DNA from: Aquamicrobium lusatiense
GTDB taxonomy: Bacteria; Pseudomonadota; Alphaproteobacteria; Rhizobiales; Rhizobiaceae
Length of the DNA: 64,000 nt
Direction: 5' to 3'
Assembly: GCF_014201615.1 (NCBI RefSeq)
Contig: NZ_JACHEU010000007.1
Location: 6,114 to 70,113 of the forward strand
Each line of letters opens with the position of its first letter. Within the stretch, counting starts at the first letter, position 1. Made by a program: the position numbers and the translations under genes. Shown piece after piece: positions 8,629-17,787 of the stretch. A model generated the notes under the pieces. The model was not told the DNA's origin, did no database searches, and saw only the letters and a list, made by a program, of their open reading frames with translations.

Positions 8629-9951
8629 CTACTTCTTGTAGTAGCCGGCCCGCTCCATCGTGCGTTCCGCGTAGGCCTGTGATTCCTGAAGAGCCTCGTC
8701 CGCAGTTTTGCTGCCACTCAAAGCGGCGGCGATGTTCTGTCCGATGGTGGTGCCGAGTGCCTGGAATTCGGCGATGTCGATGAAGCCGGCGCCGGTGTAG
8801 GGCACTTCATTGACGGTGGGCTTTGTCGGGTTCACTGCCGAGATGGCGGCCAGTACCTTGTCCGCAAAAGGCTCGGCGACATTCTGGTATTCCGGCAGGG
8901 CATAAGTCGACTTGCGCGTACCCGAAGGAGCAAGAAGCCAGCCCTCGCGCTCACCAACGAGACGAGCATATTCCTTTGAGGTGGCCCATTCGATGAACTT
9001 CTTTGCAGCCGCAGCATTGTCGGTCACGCTTGCCGGGATAGCGAGAGCCCAGGCCCCGCTCCAGCCGGCAGCCTGCGGATTCTTGTCCGTAACCGGGAAT
9101 GGCGCAAAGCCGGTGGTGTCTGAAACCTGCGATTCCTTCGGGTCGAGGAGGTAACCGGCCGTCACGGTCGCGTCGATCCACATGCCGCACTTGCCGCTGC
9201 TGAAAAGGACACGATTTTCATTGTAGCCGTTCGTCGCGGCGCCGACCGGTCCTGCTTTCTTCATCACATCCAGATACCAGTCCATAGCCTGACGCCACGG
9301 TTCGCTGGTCAGGCGTGGCTTCCATTCCATGTCAAACCACTCACCACCCAGTGCGGAAACGAAGGTTGTGATGAGCGGCGTGTTTTCGCCCCAGCCCGGC
9401 TTGCCCCGCAGGCAGATACCATTGATGCCGTTCTCCCGGTCCGTGATCTTTTCAGCGAAACCCGCGAGATCATCGAGTGTTGGCTTTTCGGGCATCGTGA
9501 TGCCCGCCTTCTCGAAAAGATCCTTGCGGTAGAAAGTGATGAGGCTCTCACCGTAGAAGGGAGCTCCATACATAACCCCGTCGACCGAAAGGCTCTGGCG
9601 CGTGGCCGGGATGAAGTCGTCATAGTCGTAGCTGGCGCTGAAATCGTCCAGCTTCGTCAGCCATCCCATCTTCGCCCAAAGCTGGGTCTGATAGGAATTC
9701 ACCGAAATGACGTCATACTGCCCCGCCTTGGTGGCGATGTCGGCGGCAAGCCTTTCACGCAAGGTGTTTTCTTCGAGAACCACCCAGCGCAGTTTGATGC
9801 CGGTCTGATCTTCGAACTCCTTCGACAATTTCTGCATGATGATCATGTCGCCATTGTTGACGGTCGCGATCACAATCTCTTCTGCTGAAGCAGATGACAC
9901 CGCTCCACCCAAAGCAAGTGCAGCGCCGAACGCAATAATAGACTTACGCAT
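8629..9951 (-). CDS. smoE: Polyol/sugar ABC transporter substrate-binding protein (SmoE-like)
   Basis: This 440-residue periplasmic binding protein starts with a signal peptide (MRKSIIAFGAALALGGAVSS, cleavage near ASA-EE). The early mature segment IVIATVNNGDMIIMQKLS and the later ITFYRKDLFEKAGI are typical of the family-1 sorbitol/mannitol binding proteins. The frame stays open to 10137, but the ATG at 9951 begins the signal peptide and has AGGAGGAAAT upstream. It lies 118 bases after the amidase gene and is probably in the same operon. Polyol specificity is inferred from overall resemblance only. Confidence 0.88.
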   Translation of the reverse strand: MRKSIIAFGAALALGGAVSSASAEEIVIATVNNGDMIIMQKLSKEFEDQTGIKLRWVVLEENTLRERLAADIATKAGQYDVISVNSYQTQLWAKMGWLTKLDDFSASYDYDDFIPATRQSLSVDGVMYGAPFYGESLITFYRKDLFEKAGITMPEKPTLDDLAGFAEKITDRENGINGICLRGKPGWGENTPLITTFVSALGGEWFDMEWKPRLTSEPWRQAMDWYLDVMKKAGPVGAATNGYNENRVLFSSGKCGMWIDATVTAGYLLDPKESQVSDTTGFAPFPVTDKNPQAAGWSGAWALAIPASVTDNAAAAKKFIEWATSKEYARLVGEREGWLLAPSGTRKSTYALPEYQNVAEPFADKVLAAISAVNPTKPTVNEVPYTGAGFIDIAEFQALGTTIGQNIAAALSGSKTADEALQESQAYAERTMERAGYYKK

Positions 9952-10069
9952 TGCTATTTCCTCCTTGTTATCCGGTTTCCTGACCGGTCCCACCTCACCG
10001 AGGTCGCCGACACGCTGTCGCACGACTTCCCGACACGAACCTGAAGGGCCCGTAACTTTCACGTCCTTC

Positions 10070-11500
10070 TCAGGACAGGCTGCTTCCTGCCGCGAACTGT
10101 GGATCAACCGGCGTCGGCAGCACGACATGCCGTTCAATCGTTTCCGCAGCGGCCAGCAGGCGCTCTTCCTCGAATTGCGAGGCCATCAGCTGAACGCCCA
10201 TCGGCACTCCGTCCACGAGACCGGTCGGCACAGCCATGGAAGGCAGGCCAAGCAGCGGCGGCACGTGCAATGGCGACAGCTCAAGAACCATTTCTTCGGT
10301 GAGCGCGACCGGCCGGTCGTAGAAATCGGCAGGCTGCGGCTTACGCCATGCTGTGGGCGTCAGCACGATCGGATAGGTTTCCATGAACAGGAGCCATTCG
10401 CGAATGATCGTGGTGCGTCGCGCCAACCCTTCACGGAACTGTTCGAAATCGATGTGCGGCGTGGCCGCAAGCAAGGCATGTGCTTCGTTTATTTCCTCAG
10501 GCGGCGCATGCGCTTCGATCTGATCCAGCATATGCCGGCGGATTTCGTGGATGAGCAGACGATCCCGCAGAGCCGAGGCTTCGGCGAAGCGGGGCAGTGC
10601 AATTTCCTCCACTTCATAGCCGGCCTTCTGCAGCCAGGATGCAGCCTGGCGGACAGCCGTGACAACCTCAGCGTCCTTTTCGACGCCGGGCAGCTCCGTC
10701 AACACCGCAACCTTGCATGGCGAAGAAGCGCCAGCGCGGCTTACAGGCTCGTGCACCGACCACGGGTCGCGCGGATCGTGGCCCGACATTGCCCACAATG
10801 CCGTACGCAGATCGCCGGCCGAACGGGCAAAAGGCCCGTTTACCACCGCCAGCTGCGACATGATCGGCAGATCGGCAGGCGAAGTGCCGCTGAAATGCGC
10901 AACGCGACCGAAGGTGGGACGAATTCCCGAGATTCCGCAGCAATAGGCCGGATAGCGGATCGACCCCCCGCTGTCATTGCCATGCGCGAGAGGCACCATG
11001 CCCGTAGCGACGGAAACCGCCGCGCCACCGCTGGAGCCACCCGGCGACACGGTCTTGTCCCATGGATTGAGTGTGCGCCCATAGAGCTTGTTGTTGGTGA
11101 ACAGGCCGAAGGACAGCGCAGGTGTATTGGTTCTGCCGACGACAATGGCGCCCGCCGCCCGCCACTTCTGCACCAGCGGCGAATCCTCCGTGGCGATGCG
11201 GTCTGCAAAGGCAGCCACGCCATTGGTCGTCGCCCTGCCCGCGACGTCGATGTTCACCTTTATGGTGACAGGCACACCGTGCAGGGCTCCGGCTTCTTCC
11301 CCCCGCATGAGTGCGGCATCCGCCCGACGCGCATCCGACCGCGCCTGCTCTTCCATGAGGTCAACGACCGCATTGACGGCAGGATTGACCTGCGCAATGC
11401 GCGCCAGACAACTTTCCATAACCTCACTGCAGGAGACCTTCTTCTCCCGTATTGCGGCAGCCGTCTCGCGCGCGCCCCAGCGCCAGATATCATCACTCAT
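10070..11500 (-). CDS. Amidase (amidase-signature family)
   Basis: This 476-residue enzyme belongs to the amidase-signature (AS) family of Ser-cisSer-Lys hydrolases. The catalytic Lys is in [19 protein letters not shown]. The Ser-rich core is [17 protein letters not shown], and the nucleophile follows in [12 protein letters not shown]. The chosen ATG has AGGAGGCG 8 bases upstream and begins only 4 bases after the gluconokinase stop; longer in-frame starts would overlap that gene. The position between gluconokinase and a polyol importer suggests it releases a sugar acid or related product from an amide, which is inference only. Confidence 0.88.
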   Translation of the reverse strand: MSDDIWRWGARETAAAIREKKVSCSEVMESCLARIAQVNPAVNAVVDLMEEQARSDARRADAALMRGEEAGALHGVPVTIKVNIDVAGRATTNGVAAFADRIATEDSPLVQKWRAAGAIVVGRTNTPALSFGLFTNNKLYGRTLNPWDKTVSPGGSSGGAAVSVATGMVPLAHGNDSGGSIRYPAYCCGISGIRPTFGRVAHFSGTSPADLPIMSQLAVVNGPFARSAGDLRTALWAMSGHDPRDPWSVHEPVSRAGASSPCKVAVLTELPGVEKDAEVVTAVRQAASWLQKAGYEVEEIALPRFAEASALRDRLLIHEIRRHMLDQIEAHAPPEEINEAHALLAATPHIDFEQFREGLARRTTIIREWLLFMETYPIVLTPTAWRKPQPADFYDRPVALTEEMVLELSPLHVPPLLGLPSMAVPTGLVDGVPMGVQLMASQFEEERLLAAAETIERHVVLPTPVDPQFAAGSSLS

Positions 11501-11504
11501 GAGA

Positions 11505-12059
11505 TCACGCCTCCTCAGCCGGCCCGTGTCCGACAAGTTGCACGGCCCTTGCCACGATCTGCGCCTGGCTGCCGTCTATCGACAGCGCCGCGCCCTCCTC
11601 ATCGGCCTGCGGCGGCTCAAGCGTGGCAAGCTGACTGTCCAGCAACTCGACCGGCATGAAATGCGTCTGCCGCTCGGCCAGACGGGCCCGGATCAACTCC
11701 ATCGGCCCCGACAGATGAATGATAAACAGAGGTGACAGCATCTGGCGCAGTACATCCCTGTAGCTGCGCTTCAGCGCGGAGCAGGCGATGACGACGGGTC
11801 CGCCGGTTCGCTCCATGGCGATGATTGCAGATTCTGCAACCGCTTGCAGCCATGGCCAGCGATGTGCATCGGTTAAAGGCTCGCGATCTGACATCCGGCG
11901 TATGTTCTCCGCAGGATGGAAATCGTCCGCCTCCACGAAGCAGCCGCCAATCTTGTCGGCCAATGCCTTTCCAATCGTCGATTTTCCGGCACCACTGACA
12001 CCCATGATAAGGATGTAGCGGGCTTTGCTGTCTGCAACAGTGATGCCTGGCAGCGTCAT
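11505..12059 (-). CDS. gntK: Gluconokinase
   Basis: The 184-residue kinase phosphorylates D-gluconate to 6-phosphogluconate, which feeds the Entner-Doudoroff or pentose phosphate route. Visible are the P-loop GVSGAGKST, the substrate region FVEADDFHPAENI, and the GntK-type signature CSALKRSYRDVLR. The ATG at 12059 is preferred over 12095 because the conserved domain begins soon after it. It heads the operon gntK-amidase-smoEFGK and its promoter region holds a LacI-type operator (12101-12118), pointing to control by the divergent regulator. Confidence 0.93.
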   Translation of the reverse strand: MTLPGITVADSKARYILIMGVSGAGKSTIGKALADKIGGCFVEADDFHPAENIRRMSDREPLTDAHRWPWLQAVAESAIIAMERTGGPVVIACSALKRSYRDVLRQMLSPLFIIHLSGPMELIRARLAERQTHFMPVELLDSQLATLEPPQADEEGAALSIDGSQAQIVARAVQLVGHGPAEEA

Positions 12060-12100
12060 GCCCACGCAAATCTCCTTCGACGAACTCGGTCTCATTTGTG

Positions 12101-12118
12101 AATGTAAGCGCTTGCATT
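12101..12118. promoter_or_regulatory. LacI/GntR-type operator
   Basis: The 18-base site AATGTAAGCGCTTGCATT is a near-perfect palindrome with the central AAGCGCTT core. This is the classic binding sequence type for LacI-family regulators of the GntR group. It lies upstream of gntK and between it and the divergent lacI-type gene, so it probably controls the whole gntK-amidase-transporter operon and perhaps the regulator itself. Confidence 0.8.
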
Positions 12119-12175
12119 GTCAACACGCCTTTTCAAAATCGAAAATCGATGCCACAACCTCAGCCGAGGTGACGG

Positions 12176-13192
12176 ATGATCGACGGGCGTGTCAGACTTT
12201 CGGATGTGGCAACCGCGGCGGGGGTAAGTACGGCCACGGTGTCGCGTGTATTGCGGCGGCCGGATATGGTTTCCGCCGACGTGCGCCAGCGCATTCTCCA
12301 GATCATTGAAGAACTGGGCTATGTGGCCAATCCGGCTGCGCGGGCGCTGGCCTCTGCCCGCACCAATGTGATCGGCATCCTGATTCCATCGCTGACCAAC
12401 AATGTCTTTGCCGATGTGCTGCGCGGCATCTACGCGGTTGCGCAGGACAGCACCTATGATGTCCAGTTCGCAAACACCCGCTATTCGAATCTGGAAGAAG
12501 AAAACCTTCTTCGGGTTTTCCTCAATCAGAAGCCTTCCGGCCTTATCGTTACGGGCACGGACCAGTCAGTCGCATCGCGCGCTTTGCTGAAACAGGCGAA
12601 TTGCCCTGTCGTGCAGATCATGGAAACCGGGGAAAGCCCGGTGGACATGATGGTGGGGTTTTCCCACGTGAAAGGTGCTTATGCGGCAACCTCGCATCTG
12701 GTCGGGAGCGGGTATCGGCGCATTGCCTTTCTTGGCGCGCGCATGGATCCGCGCACGCAAAGACGCCTGCTGGGCTACACAGAGGCGCTGGAGGAGGCCG
12801 GCCTGTTTGACGAGCGGCTGATTGTTACAACGCCGCGCTCCTCCACGGTAACGCTTGGCTGCGAGTTGCTTGGCCTGCTCCTTGACAGGGATCTGGGGGC
12901 GGATGCCGTTTTCTGCAACAATGATGACCTTGCTCTGGGCGTCCTGTTCGAGTGCCAGCGCCGCCGAATTCCTGTCCCCTCCGAAATGGGTATTTGCGGC
13001 TTCAACGATCTGGAGATGATGGCCGTTGCCAACCCCTCGATCACCAGCGTCCGAACTTTCCGGCAGGAGATGGGAGAAAAGGCCATACGCATGCTGATCG
13101 ACAGGATCGAAGGCAGGCAGGTCGAAAATCCCCTGCTTGACCTCGGTTTCGAACTCATCGCCCGCCAGAGCAGCCAAAAACTCCGCCCTTAG
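12176..13192 (+). CDS. LacI-family transcriptional regulator (GntR-like)
   Basis: The 338-residue protein has the LacI N-terminal HTH (RLSDVATAAGVSTATVSRVLRRPD, residues 7-30) with the hinge helix NPAARALASART at about 53-64. A periplasmic-binding-like effector domain follows (VIGILIPSLTNNVFADVL). It is divergent from gntK with a LacI-type palindrome in between. The likely effector is gluconate or a metabolite of the imported polyol/amide, by analogy with GntR proteins. Confidence 0.92.
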   Translation: MIDGRVRLSDVATAAGVSTATVSRVLRRPDMVSADVRQRILQIIEELGYVANPAARALASARTNVIGILIPSLTNNVFADVLRGIYAVAQDSTYDVQFANTRYSNLEEENLLRVFLNQKPSGLIVTGTDQSVASRALLKQANCPVVQIMETGESPVDMMVGFSHVKGAYAATSHLVGSGYRRIAFLGARMDPRTQRRLLGYTEALEEAGLFDERLIVTTPRSSTVTLGCELLGLLLDRDLGADAVFCNNDDLALGVLFECQRRRIPVPSEMGICGFNDLEMMAVANPSITSVRTFRQEMGEKAIRMLIDRIEGRQVENPLLDLGFELIARQSSQKLRP

Positions 13193-13706
13193 CATAATCC
13201 TCGCATCGCTTAGGGGAGACTGACGGCCCTCGCTGGAAGTCAACAGCTCGCGCTATCCGTCTGCCCTCTCCACGGAGCAGCATGCCTCTGAGTGGAGTGC
13301 CTTGCCACCGGACGCCGACATTTCGTCCGGGGAGCGCCGCTGCATATGCCAGCGTCCGCGCCGCACAAGCTGCCAGCTCGACAGCGATTCCGGCGGCACC
13401 TGAAACGTGCGGACCTGCTCCACCGTGTCGACCTTGCGCTCCAGCTGCGAGACGATCTCGCTACCCGGTTCCCTTTGCACACGCTGTATCTCCACGCGGC
13501 CACGCTCATAGCGCCCGGCCCGGATGACACGCGAGGTGGAACTGTCGGCCAGCGTTGTTGTTGAGGGTGATCCTCTCCGCGTCCCTCGACACCGAGCCGG
13601 ACACCTCGCCGATCCGCAAGAGCCGAACGAACGGTTTGAATCCACTCCTGTTGGCTGATTGCGGGTTCCGACTCAGAGATTCCGTTGCACGCCCTGCAAA
13701 GACAGA
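13193..13706. other. Non-coding or degenerate stretch
   Basis: About 510 bases between the LacI-type gene and the stop of the GST gene carry only frames without recognisable domains. The longest minus-strand frames (13253-13645 and 13240-13710) have Arg/Ser-rich compositions typical of unselected high-G+C sequence. One region (about 13430-13480) reads SQLERKVDTVEQVRTFQVPPES on the minus strand split over the frame and could be the ghost of an old gene. No terminator or RNA gene was found. Confidence 0.45.
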
Positions 13707-14516
13707 TCACAACTTCAGGCGTTCAAGCGCGATAGCGAACTGTCGCCGCGCACTGTCGCCCAGAGGATCGCCGACCTCCTTGTAGGCCTGAATCTTGTAT
13801 GCCGGGATCCAGCTTCCGATCGCGGCCTCGAATGCAGGGCGATCCATTGATCGTTCGAACCAATCCGTCACATGTGGAAAGCTTTCTTTCCACATGTGAT
13901 CCATCTGCAGAACCCTCAGCCGGTTGAGGTAGGAGAGGAAACCGATATCGGCGAGTGAATAGTTGTCGCTTGCCAGCCATCGTCTCTTCTCCAGCACCGC
14001 TTCCATGTCGAGGAAAAGCCGGGCGAAGGCCGTAAACGCTTCGAGAACGTAGTCGGAATCCATGCCGATATCGACAAGTTCGCGCCATTTCTTGCGGCGC
14101 AGAGGATCGGGAATGCCTGCCACGCGCGCCTCCCGTGCCTCTTCCGACTTCGCCTGCTCCCATGCCCTGAACAGGGTCGCCGTCGTCACGGTATTTATCG
14201 CGTAGTGTATGGCATCCTCGCGTCGCGTCCATAGCCGCACCTGCGCACGGCCGGCGGGATCGGAGGGACGCAGCGCCCGTTGCGGGAAGGCCTCATCGAG
14301 ATATTCGTTGATGACCGTAGACTCGATCACGACCACGTCGTCATGAACGAGCGTGGGAACGACCGCATTCTGGTTCAGCTTCATGTAGGCCGGGTCGAAC
14401 TGGTCTCCTGTTTCCAGATTGAGCAGGCGCCCGTCCCATTCAAGCTGCTTTTCGGCCAGGGTCAGGCGAACCTTGGCGGCGCAGACCGATGTATCGGCGT
14501 GATAGAGTGTGAGCAT
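13707..14516 (-). CDS. Glutathione S-transferase family protein, LigF-like
   Basis: This 269-residue cytoplasmic protein has the thioredoxin-fold GST N-domain (LTLYHADTSVCAAKVRLTLA, then NAVVPTLVHDDVVVIEST with the glutathione-binding E-S-T) and an all-helical C-domain. The pattern of ESTVINEYLDEAFP followed by LRPSDPAGRAQVRLW recalls the LigF-type beta-aryl etherases of lignin-degrading sphingomonads. That assignment is by memory of the family and is tentative. It is the last gene of the ten-gene operon with the extradiol dioxygenase, and starts 42 bases after the creatininase-like gene. A perfect 14-bp inverted repeat lies within the coding region (13868-13899). Confidence 0.85.
   Translation of the reverse strand: MLTLYHADTSVCAAKVRLTLAEKQLEWDGRLLNLETGDQFDPAYMKLNQNAVVPTLVHDDVVVIESTVINEYLDEAFPQRALRPSDPAGRAQVRLWTRREDAIHYAINTVTTATLFRAWEQAKSEEAREARVAGIPDPLRRKKWRELVDIGMDSDYVLEAFTAFARLFLDMEAVLEKRRWLASDNYSLADIGFLSYLNRLRVLQMDHMWKESFPHVTDWFERSMDRPAFEAAIGSWIPAYKIQAYKEVGDPLGDSARRQFAIALERLKL
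13868..13899. repeat. Perfect 14-bp inverted repeat inside the GST gene
   Basis: Arms TCACATGTGGAAAG (13868-13881) and CTTTCCACATGTGA (13886-13899) are exact reverse complements with a 4-base loop CTTT. The repeat encodes part of the helical domain (DHMWKESFPHVTDW). A 14-bp perfect stem in a coding region is unexpected by chance and could form an mRNA hairpin. Confidence 0.9.
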
Positions 14517-14558
14517 TCCGTGCTCCGGTCGATGTTCGAGATCAGAAAAAGCCGTTTG

Positions 14559-15377
14559 TCAGGAAATCGCGGCGGCCATGATCCTCGCCGTCTCGTCGAA
14601 ATGCCGCCACAGATCGGGATCGATCGGGTTGGGATCGCCGAAATAGCCGTCCGGCGTGAGCGCGCGCGCGTCGTCGCCACCCTTGCGCCAGCGCGGCAGA
14701 TCCGCTGCCGTCAGCGCGGTTGGATGCAGCCCCCGCAGCCGCTCGTAATCCACAGTCTCCGGGAAGTAGCGCACGATGGCGGCGGTCTCATATTCGTCGG
14801 CATGGACGCCGAACACGCCCGTCACCCGAAAATCCTCCAATGCCGGTGTCGGCTCCCACGGCAGCCAGATCGGCTCCGTGCCATCCATGCCCAGCCGGGC
14901 AAACATCCGCCAGCGGATCGGCGTATAGAGCCAGCGCACGCGGGGTTGTCCCTTTCCGTGAAACTTCAGCAGCACGTCGCGGATCATCTCGTTGTGGGAG
15001 AGTTCGCCGTGATGGCTGATCAGCAGCACGTCGCTGAATCCGTTCGCGATCAGCGAGTCGATCACGTCTTCCAGCAGCATCGCCGAGGTTTCGGGGCGGA
15101 TCCTGAAACTGCCAGGAAATTCCGCCAGTGCCATGTTGATACCCCAGTAATAGGTGGGCGCGATCAGCACTTCCTGACCCCTGCCGGCGGCATAGTCCGC
15201 AGTCGCCCGCGAAAGCGCCAGCGCGATGAATGCGTCTGTGCCAATCGGCAGGTGAGGGCCGTGGCACTCCATGACACCGATCGGCAGGATGACCTTCGCC
15301 CCCCTGCCGGCGGCATCCCGGATCGCGGTGCCCGTCATCTCGGCCATCGTGCCGGCCATGGTGTGTTCCTGCTTCAC
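14559..15377 (-). CDS. Creatininase-family amidohydrolase-like protein
   Basis: The 272-residue protein shows the creatininase-family metal site LPIGVMECHGPHLPIGTDAF (Glu, His, Asp ligands). The later segment normally written NGHGGN in the family is here SHHGELSHNEM, so the second half of the site is modified. The GTG at 15377 is chosen as start because GGGGAGG lies 7 bases upstream; the open frame runs to 15455, inside livF. Family members cleave cyclic or linear amides, but the substrate here is unknown. It sits 13 bases after livF in the dioxygenase/transporter operon. Confidence 0.82.
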   Translation of the reverse strand: MKQEHTMAGTMAEMTGTAIRDAAGRGAKVILPIGVMECHGPHLPIGTDAFIALALSRATADYAAGRGQEVLIAPTYYWGINMALAEFPGSFRIRPETSAMLLEDVIDSLIANGFSDVLLISHHGELSHNEMIRDVLLKFHGKGQPRVRWLYTPIRWRMFARLGMDGTEPIWLPWEPTPALEDFRVTGVFGVHADEYETAAIVRYFPETVDYERLRGLHPTALTAADLPRWRKGGDDARALTPDGYFGDPNPIDPDLWRHFDETARIMAAAIS

Positions 15378-15390
15378 GCCAACCTCCCCG

Positions 15391-16086
15391 TCAAACCGCA
15401 ATCCATTCCTGTACTCGCCCGAAATCGGCGAGAAGTTCCTGCGACGAGCCTTCAAGCACCACCCTGCCCCGGTCGAGCACGATGGCGCGGTCGCTCAGGC
15501 GCAACGCATCCTCGGCGCGCTGCTCGACGATGATGGTCGCGAACCCCTCCTCCCGGCGCAACCTCTGCAACGTCTCCTCCAGCTCCTCGACGATGACGGG
15601 AGCCAGCCCCTCGAACGGCTCGTCCAGGAGGAGGAGCTTCGGATTGGTCATCAGCGTGCGGCCGATGGCCAGCATCTGCTGCTCACCGCCGGAAAGCTTG
15701 CCGCCCATGTTCGACCTGCGCTGCCTCAGTCGCGGGAAAAGGCGATAGATGGCCTCCAGGTCGAAACGCCCCGAACGTCCCGCAACCAGAAGATTTTCTT
15801 CCACCGTCAGCGAGGGGAAGATGTCGCGTTCCTGCGGAACCCATCCAAGCCCAAGCCTTGCACGCCGATAGGCCGGCACATGGCCCAGGTCATCGCCATT
15901 CCAGCGCAGGCTGCCGCCGACATGGCGGGCATGGCCCATGATGGACAGCATCAGCGTCGTCTTGCCGACGCCATTGCGACCCAGAACCGAGAGGCCCTCA
16001 TGTTCATTGATGGCAAGGTTCATGCCGTCGATGACCACGGCATCGCCGTATCCGGATACGAAATTGTCAAGTTCAAGCAGCGGCAT
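15391..16086 (-). CDS. livF: Branched-chain-type ABC transporter ATPase, LivF
   Basis: The 231-residue ATPase has Walker A (GRNGVGKTTL), the signature (LSGGEQQMLAIGRTL) and Walker B (LLLLDEPFEGLAP), all of the LivF type. The ATG at 16086 has GGAGGG 4 bases upstream and lies inside the 3' end of livG (14-base overlap), indicating coupled translation. With livG, livM, livH and the binding protein it forms a full HAAT-family importer. The operon context points to an aromatic acid as substrate rather than an amino acid. Confidence 0.93.
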   Translation of the reverse strand: MPLLELDNFVSGYGDAVVIDGMNLAINEHEGLSVLGRNGVGKTTLMLSIMGHARHVGGSLRWNGDDLGHVPAYRRARLGLGWVPQERDIFPSLTVEENLLVAGRSGRFDLEAIYRLFPRLRQRRSNMGGKLSGGEQQMLAIGRTLMTNPKLLLLDEPFEGLAPVIVEELEETLQRLRREEGFATIIVEQRAEDALRLSDRAIVLDRGRVVLEGSSQELLADFGRVQEWIAV

Positions 16087-16834
16087 GATGCCCTCCACGC
16101 CCCAGATAGACTTCGCGCACGCGTTCATCTTTCGAGATCTCGGCAGGCGTTCCCTCTGTCATGATCGCCCCTTCCGCCAGAACGGTGATGCGCTCGGCAA
16201 AGCGGAAGACGAGGTTCATGTTATGCTCGACGAAAAGCAGGGTAAGGTCGCGCGGCAGCGCCGCGATCCGCTCGAAAATGGCTTCGCTCTGGGTCGTCGG
16301 CACGCCAGCCGCCGGCTCGTCGAGAACGATGATGTCCGGCCTCGTCGCCAGCGCGATGGCGATCTCCACCAGACGGCGCATGCCGTAAGGAAGCGAGGCC
16401 ACGACCTTGTCGGCCTGCGGTCCCAGTTGCGCGAGTTCGAGCAACTCGCGCCCTTCCTCCAGCACCGAGCGTTCTGCGGCCATGGATGTCCAGAAGACCT
16501 TCGAGCGCTGCTCGCGCTCAAGGATCGCCATGCAGACATTGTCCAGCACCGTCAGCTTCGGAAACAGCTGGTTGATCTGGAATGTGCGCGTCAGGCCGGA
16601 GCGCACGCGTGCCCGCTGCGAGCTTCCGGTCATGTCCCTGCCCGAAATGAAGACGCGGCCCGAAGTGCTCGGAATGCTTCCCGTCAGCGCATGGACAAGC
16701 GAGGTCTTGCCGGCTCCGTTCGGCCCTATGATCGCATGACGCGCGCCCTTGCGAACCTGAAGCGAAACCGCGTTGACGGCTGTGAAGCTCCCGAAGCGCA
16801 GCGTGAGGTCACGCGTTTCGATGGCGAAGCTCAT
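16073..16834 (-). CDS. livG: Branched-chain-type ABC transporter ATPase, LivG
   Basis: The 253-residue ATPase carries Walker A (GPNGAGKTSL), Walker B (IIVLDEPAAGV) and the LivG-typical H-loop FVEHNMNLVF. The signature region is LPYGMRRLVEIAIAL, with the usual S-G replaced by Y-G as is common in LivG proteins. The ATG at 16834 has AGGAGG 6 bases upstream and overlaps the livM stop by 4 bases. The frame extends upstream to 16942 but only as an overlap of livM. Confidence 0.93.
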   Translation of the reverse strand: MSFAIETRDLTLRFGSFTAVNAVSLQVRKGARHAIIGPNGAGKTSLVHALTGSIPSTSGRVFISGRDMTGSSQRARVRSGLTRTFQINQLFPKLTVLDNVCMAILEREQRSKVFWTSMAAERSVLEEGRELLELAQLGPQADKVVASLPYGMRRLVEIAIALATRPDIIVLDEPAAGVPTTQSEAIFERIAALPRDLTLLFVEHNMNLVFRFAERITVLAEGAIMTEGTPAEISKDERVREVYLGRGGHHAAA

Positions 16835-17787
16835 GACGACCTCCTGCGAAGCCAGCGTTGAACGCGCGCCGGTATCCCCGCCAGTCCGTCCGGCAGCACG
16901 AAAACCGAAGCCATCAGGAACAGTCCAATCCCCAGATGCCAATAGCGCGGGCTGATGGCCGAGAGCATGTCCTTGAACCAGGTGAAGATCGTCGCGCCCA
17001 GCACAACACCGGGTATGCTTCCCGTGCCGCCCAGCGCGGTCATCACGACCACGTCGGCCGAACGCTCGAAGCCGAGCATGTCGAGCGAAGCGAAGTTGCT
17101 GGTCTGTGCAAGCGCGGCTCCGGCCAGTCCGGCCAGTCCGCCCGAAAGCACGTAGGTTACGGCCATATGGCGCGACACCGGCGAACCGATCGCATGCATC
17201 CGGGTCGTGTTCTCACGAATGCCGCGGAGCGCCAGACCGAAGGGCGACGTCGTGATCCGCCAGACCGCCAGATAGACGATCACGAGGATGGCCAGCGTGT
17301 AGAAGAACGCTGTGCGGCCCCACATGTCGAAGCGGAAAACGCCAAATATCTCGCCTACGGTGAAGCTGGCGAGCCCGTCCGCCCCGCCGGTAAGCCAGTG
17401 CGCCTGGTTGGCTGCCTCGAAGAAAAGGAAGCCGACGCCCAGCGTAACGAGAAGGCGGGTGAAGTCGTTGCCGGTCACGACGATACGCGCGAGCAGACCT
17501 GCAACGGCCGCGTTGATCATCAGTCCGGCGAGGAGGGTCAGGATCGGATCGGTGATCCCCGCGCCGCCAAGGATCGCGACGGTATAGGCCCCTATTCCGA
17601 AGAACACCGCATGGCCAAGCGAGACAATGCCTGCATAGCCCTGCAGAAGATCGTAAGAGAGAGCGAATGTCGCGACGATGAAAATTGTCGAGAACAGCCC
17701 GAGATAGCCGGGAAACAGGAAGTAGGCTGCAAGCGCAAGCGCGATCAGGATCGGCAGCGCGACGCGCAGGTCGTATTTCTGGGTCAT
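16831..17787 (-). CDS. livM: Branched-chain-type ABC transporter permease, LivM
   Basis: This 318-residue membrane protein has about nine hydrophobic segments. It shows the LivM-type sequence LLQGYAGIVSLGHAVFFGIGAYTVA near residues 48-70 and FGLALRGIRENTTRMHAIG near 180-200, the cytoplasmic loop. Its ATG overlaps the livH stop by 4 bases (17784-17787). Confidence 0.92.
   Translation of the reverse strand: MTQKYDLRVALPILIALALAAYFLFPGYLGLFSTIFIVATFALSYDLLQGYAGIVSLGHAVFFGIGAYTVAILGGAGITDPILTLLAGLMINAAVAGLLARIVVTGNDFTRLLVTLGVGFLFFEAANQAHWLTGGADGLASFTVGEIFGVFRFDMWGRTAFFYTLAILVIVYLAVWRITTSPFGLALRGIRENTTRMHAIGSPVSRHMAVTYVLSGGLAGLAGAALAQTSNFASLDMLGFERSADVVVMTALGGTGSIPGVVLGATIFTWFKDMLSAISPRYWHLGIGLFLMASVFVLPDGLAGIPARVQRWLRRRSS

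Noticed and set aside
9836..11659. 607-residue plus-strand frame across the amidase gene
   Set aside because: It is antisense to the amidase and gluconokinase, His/Arg-rich, and shows no motif.
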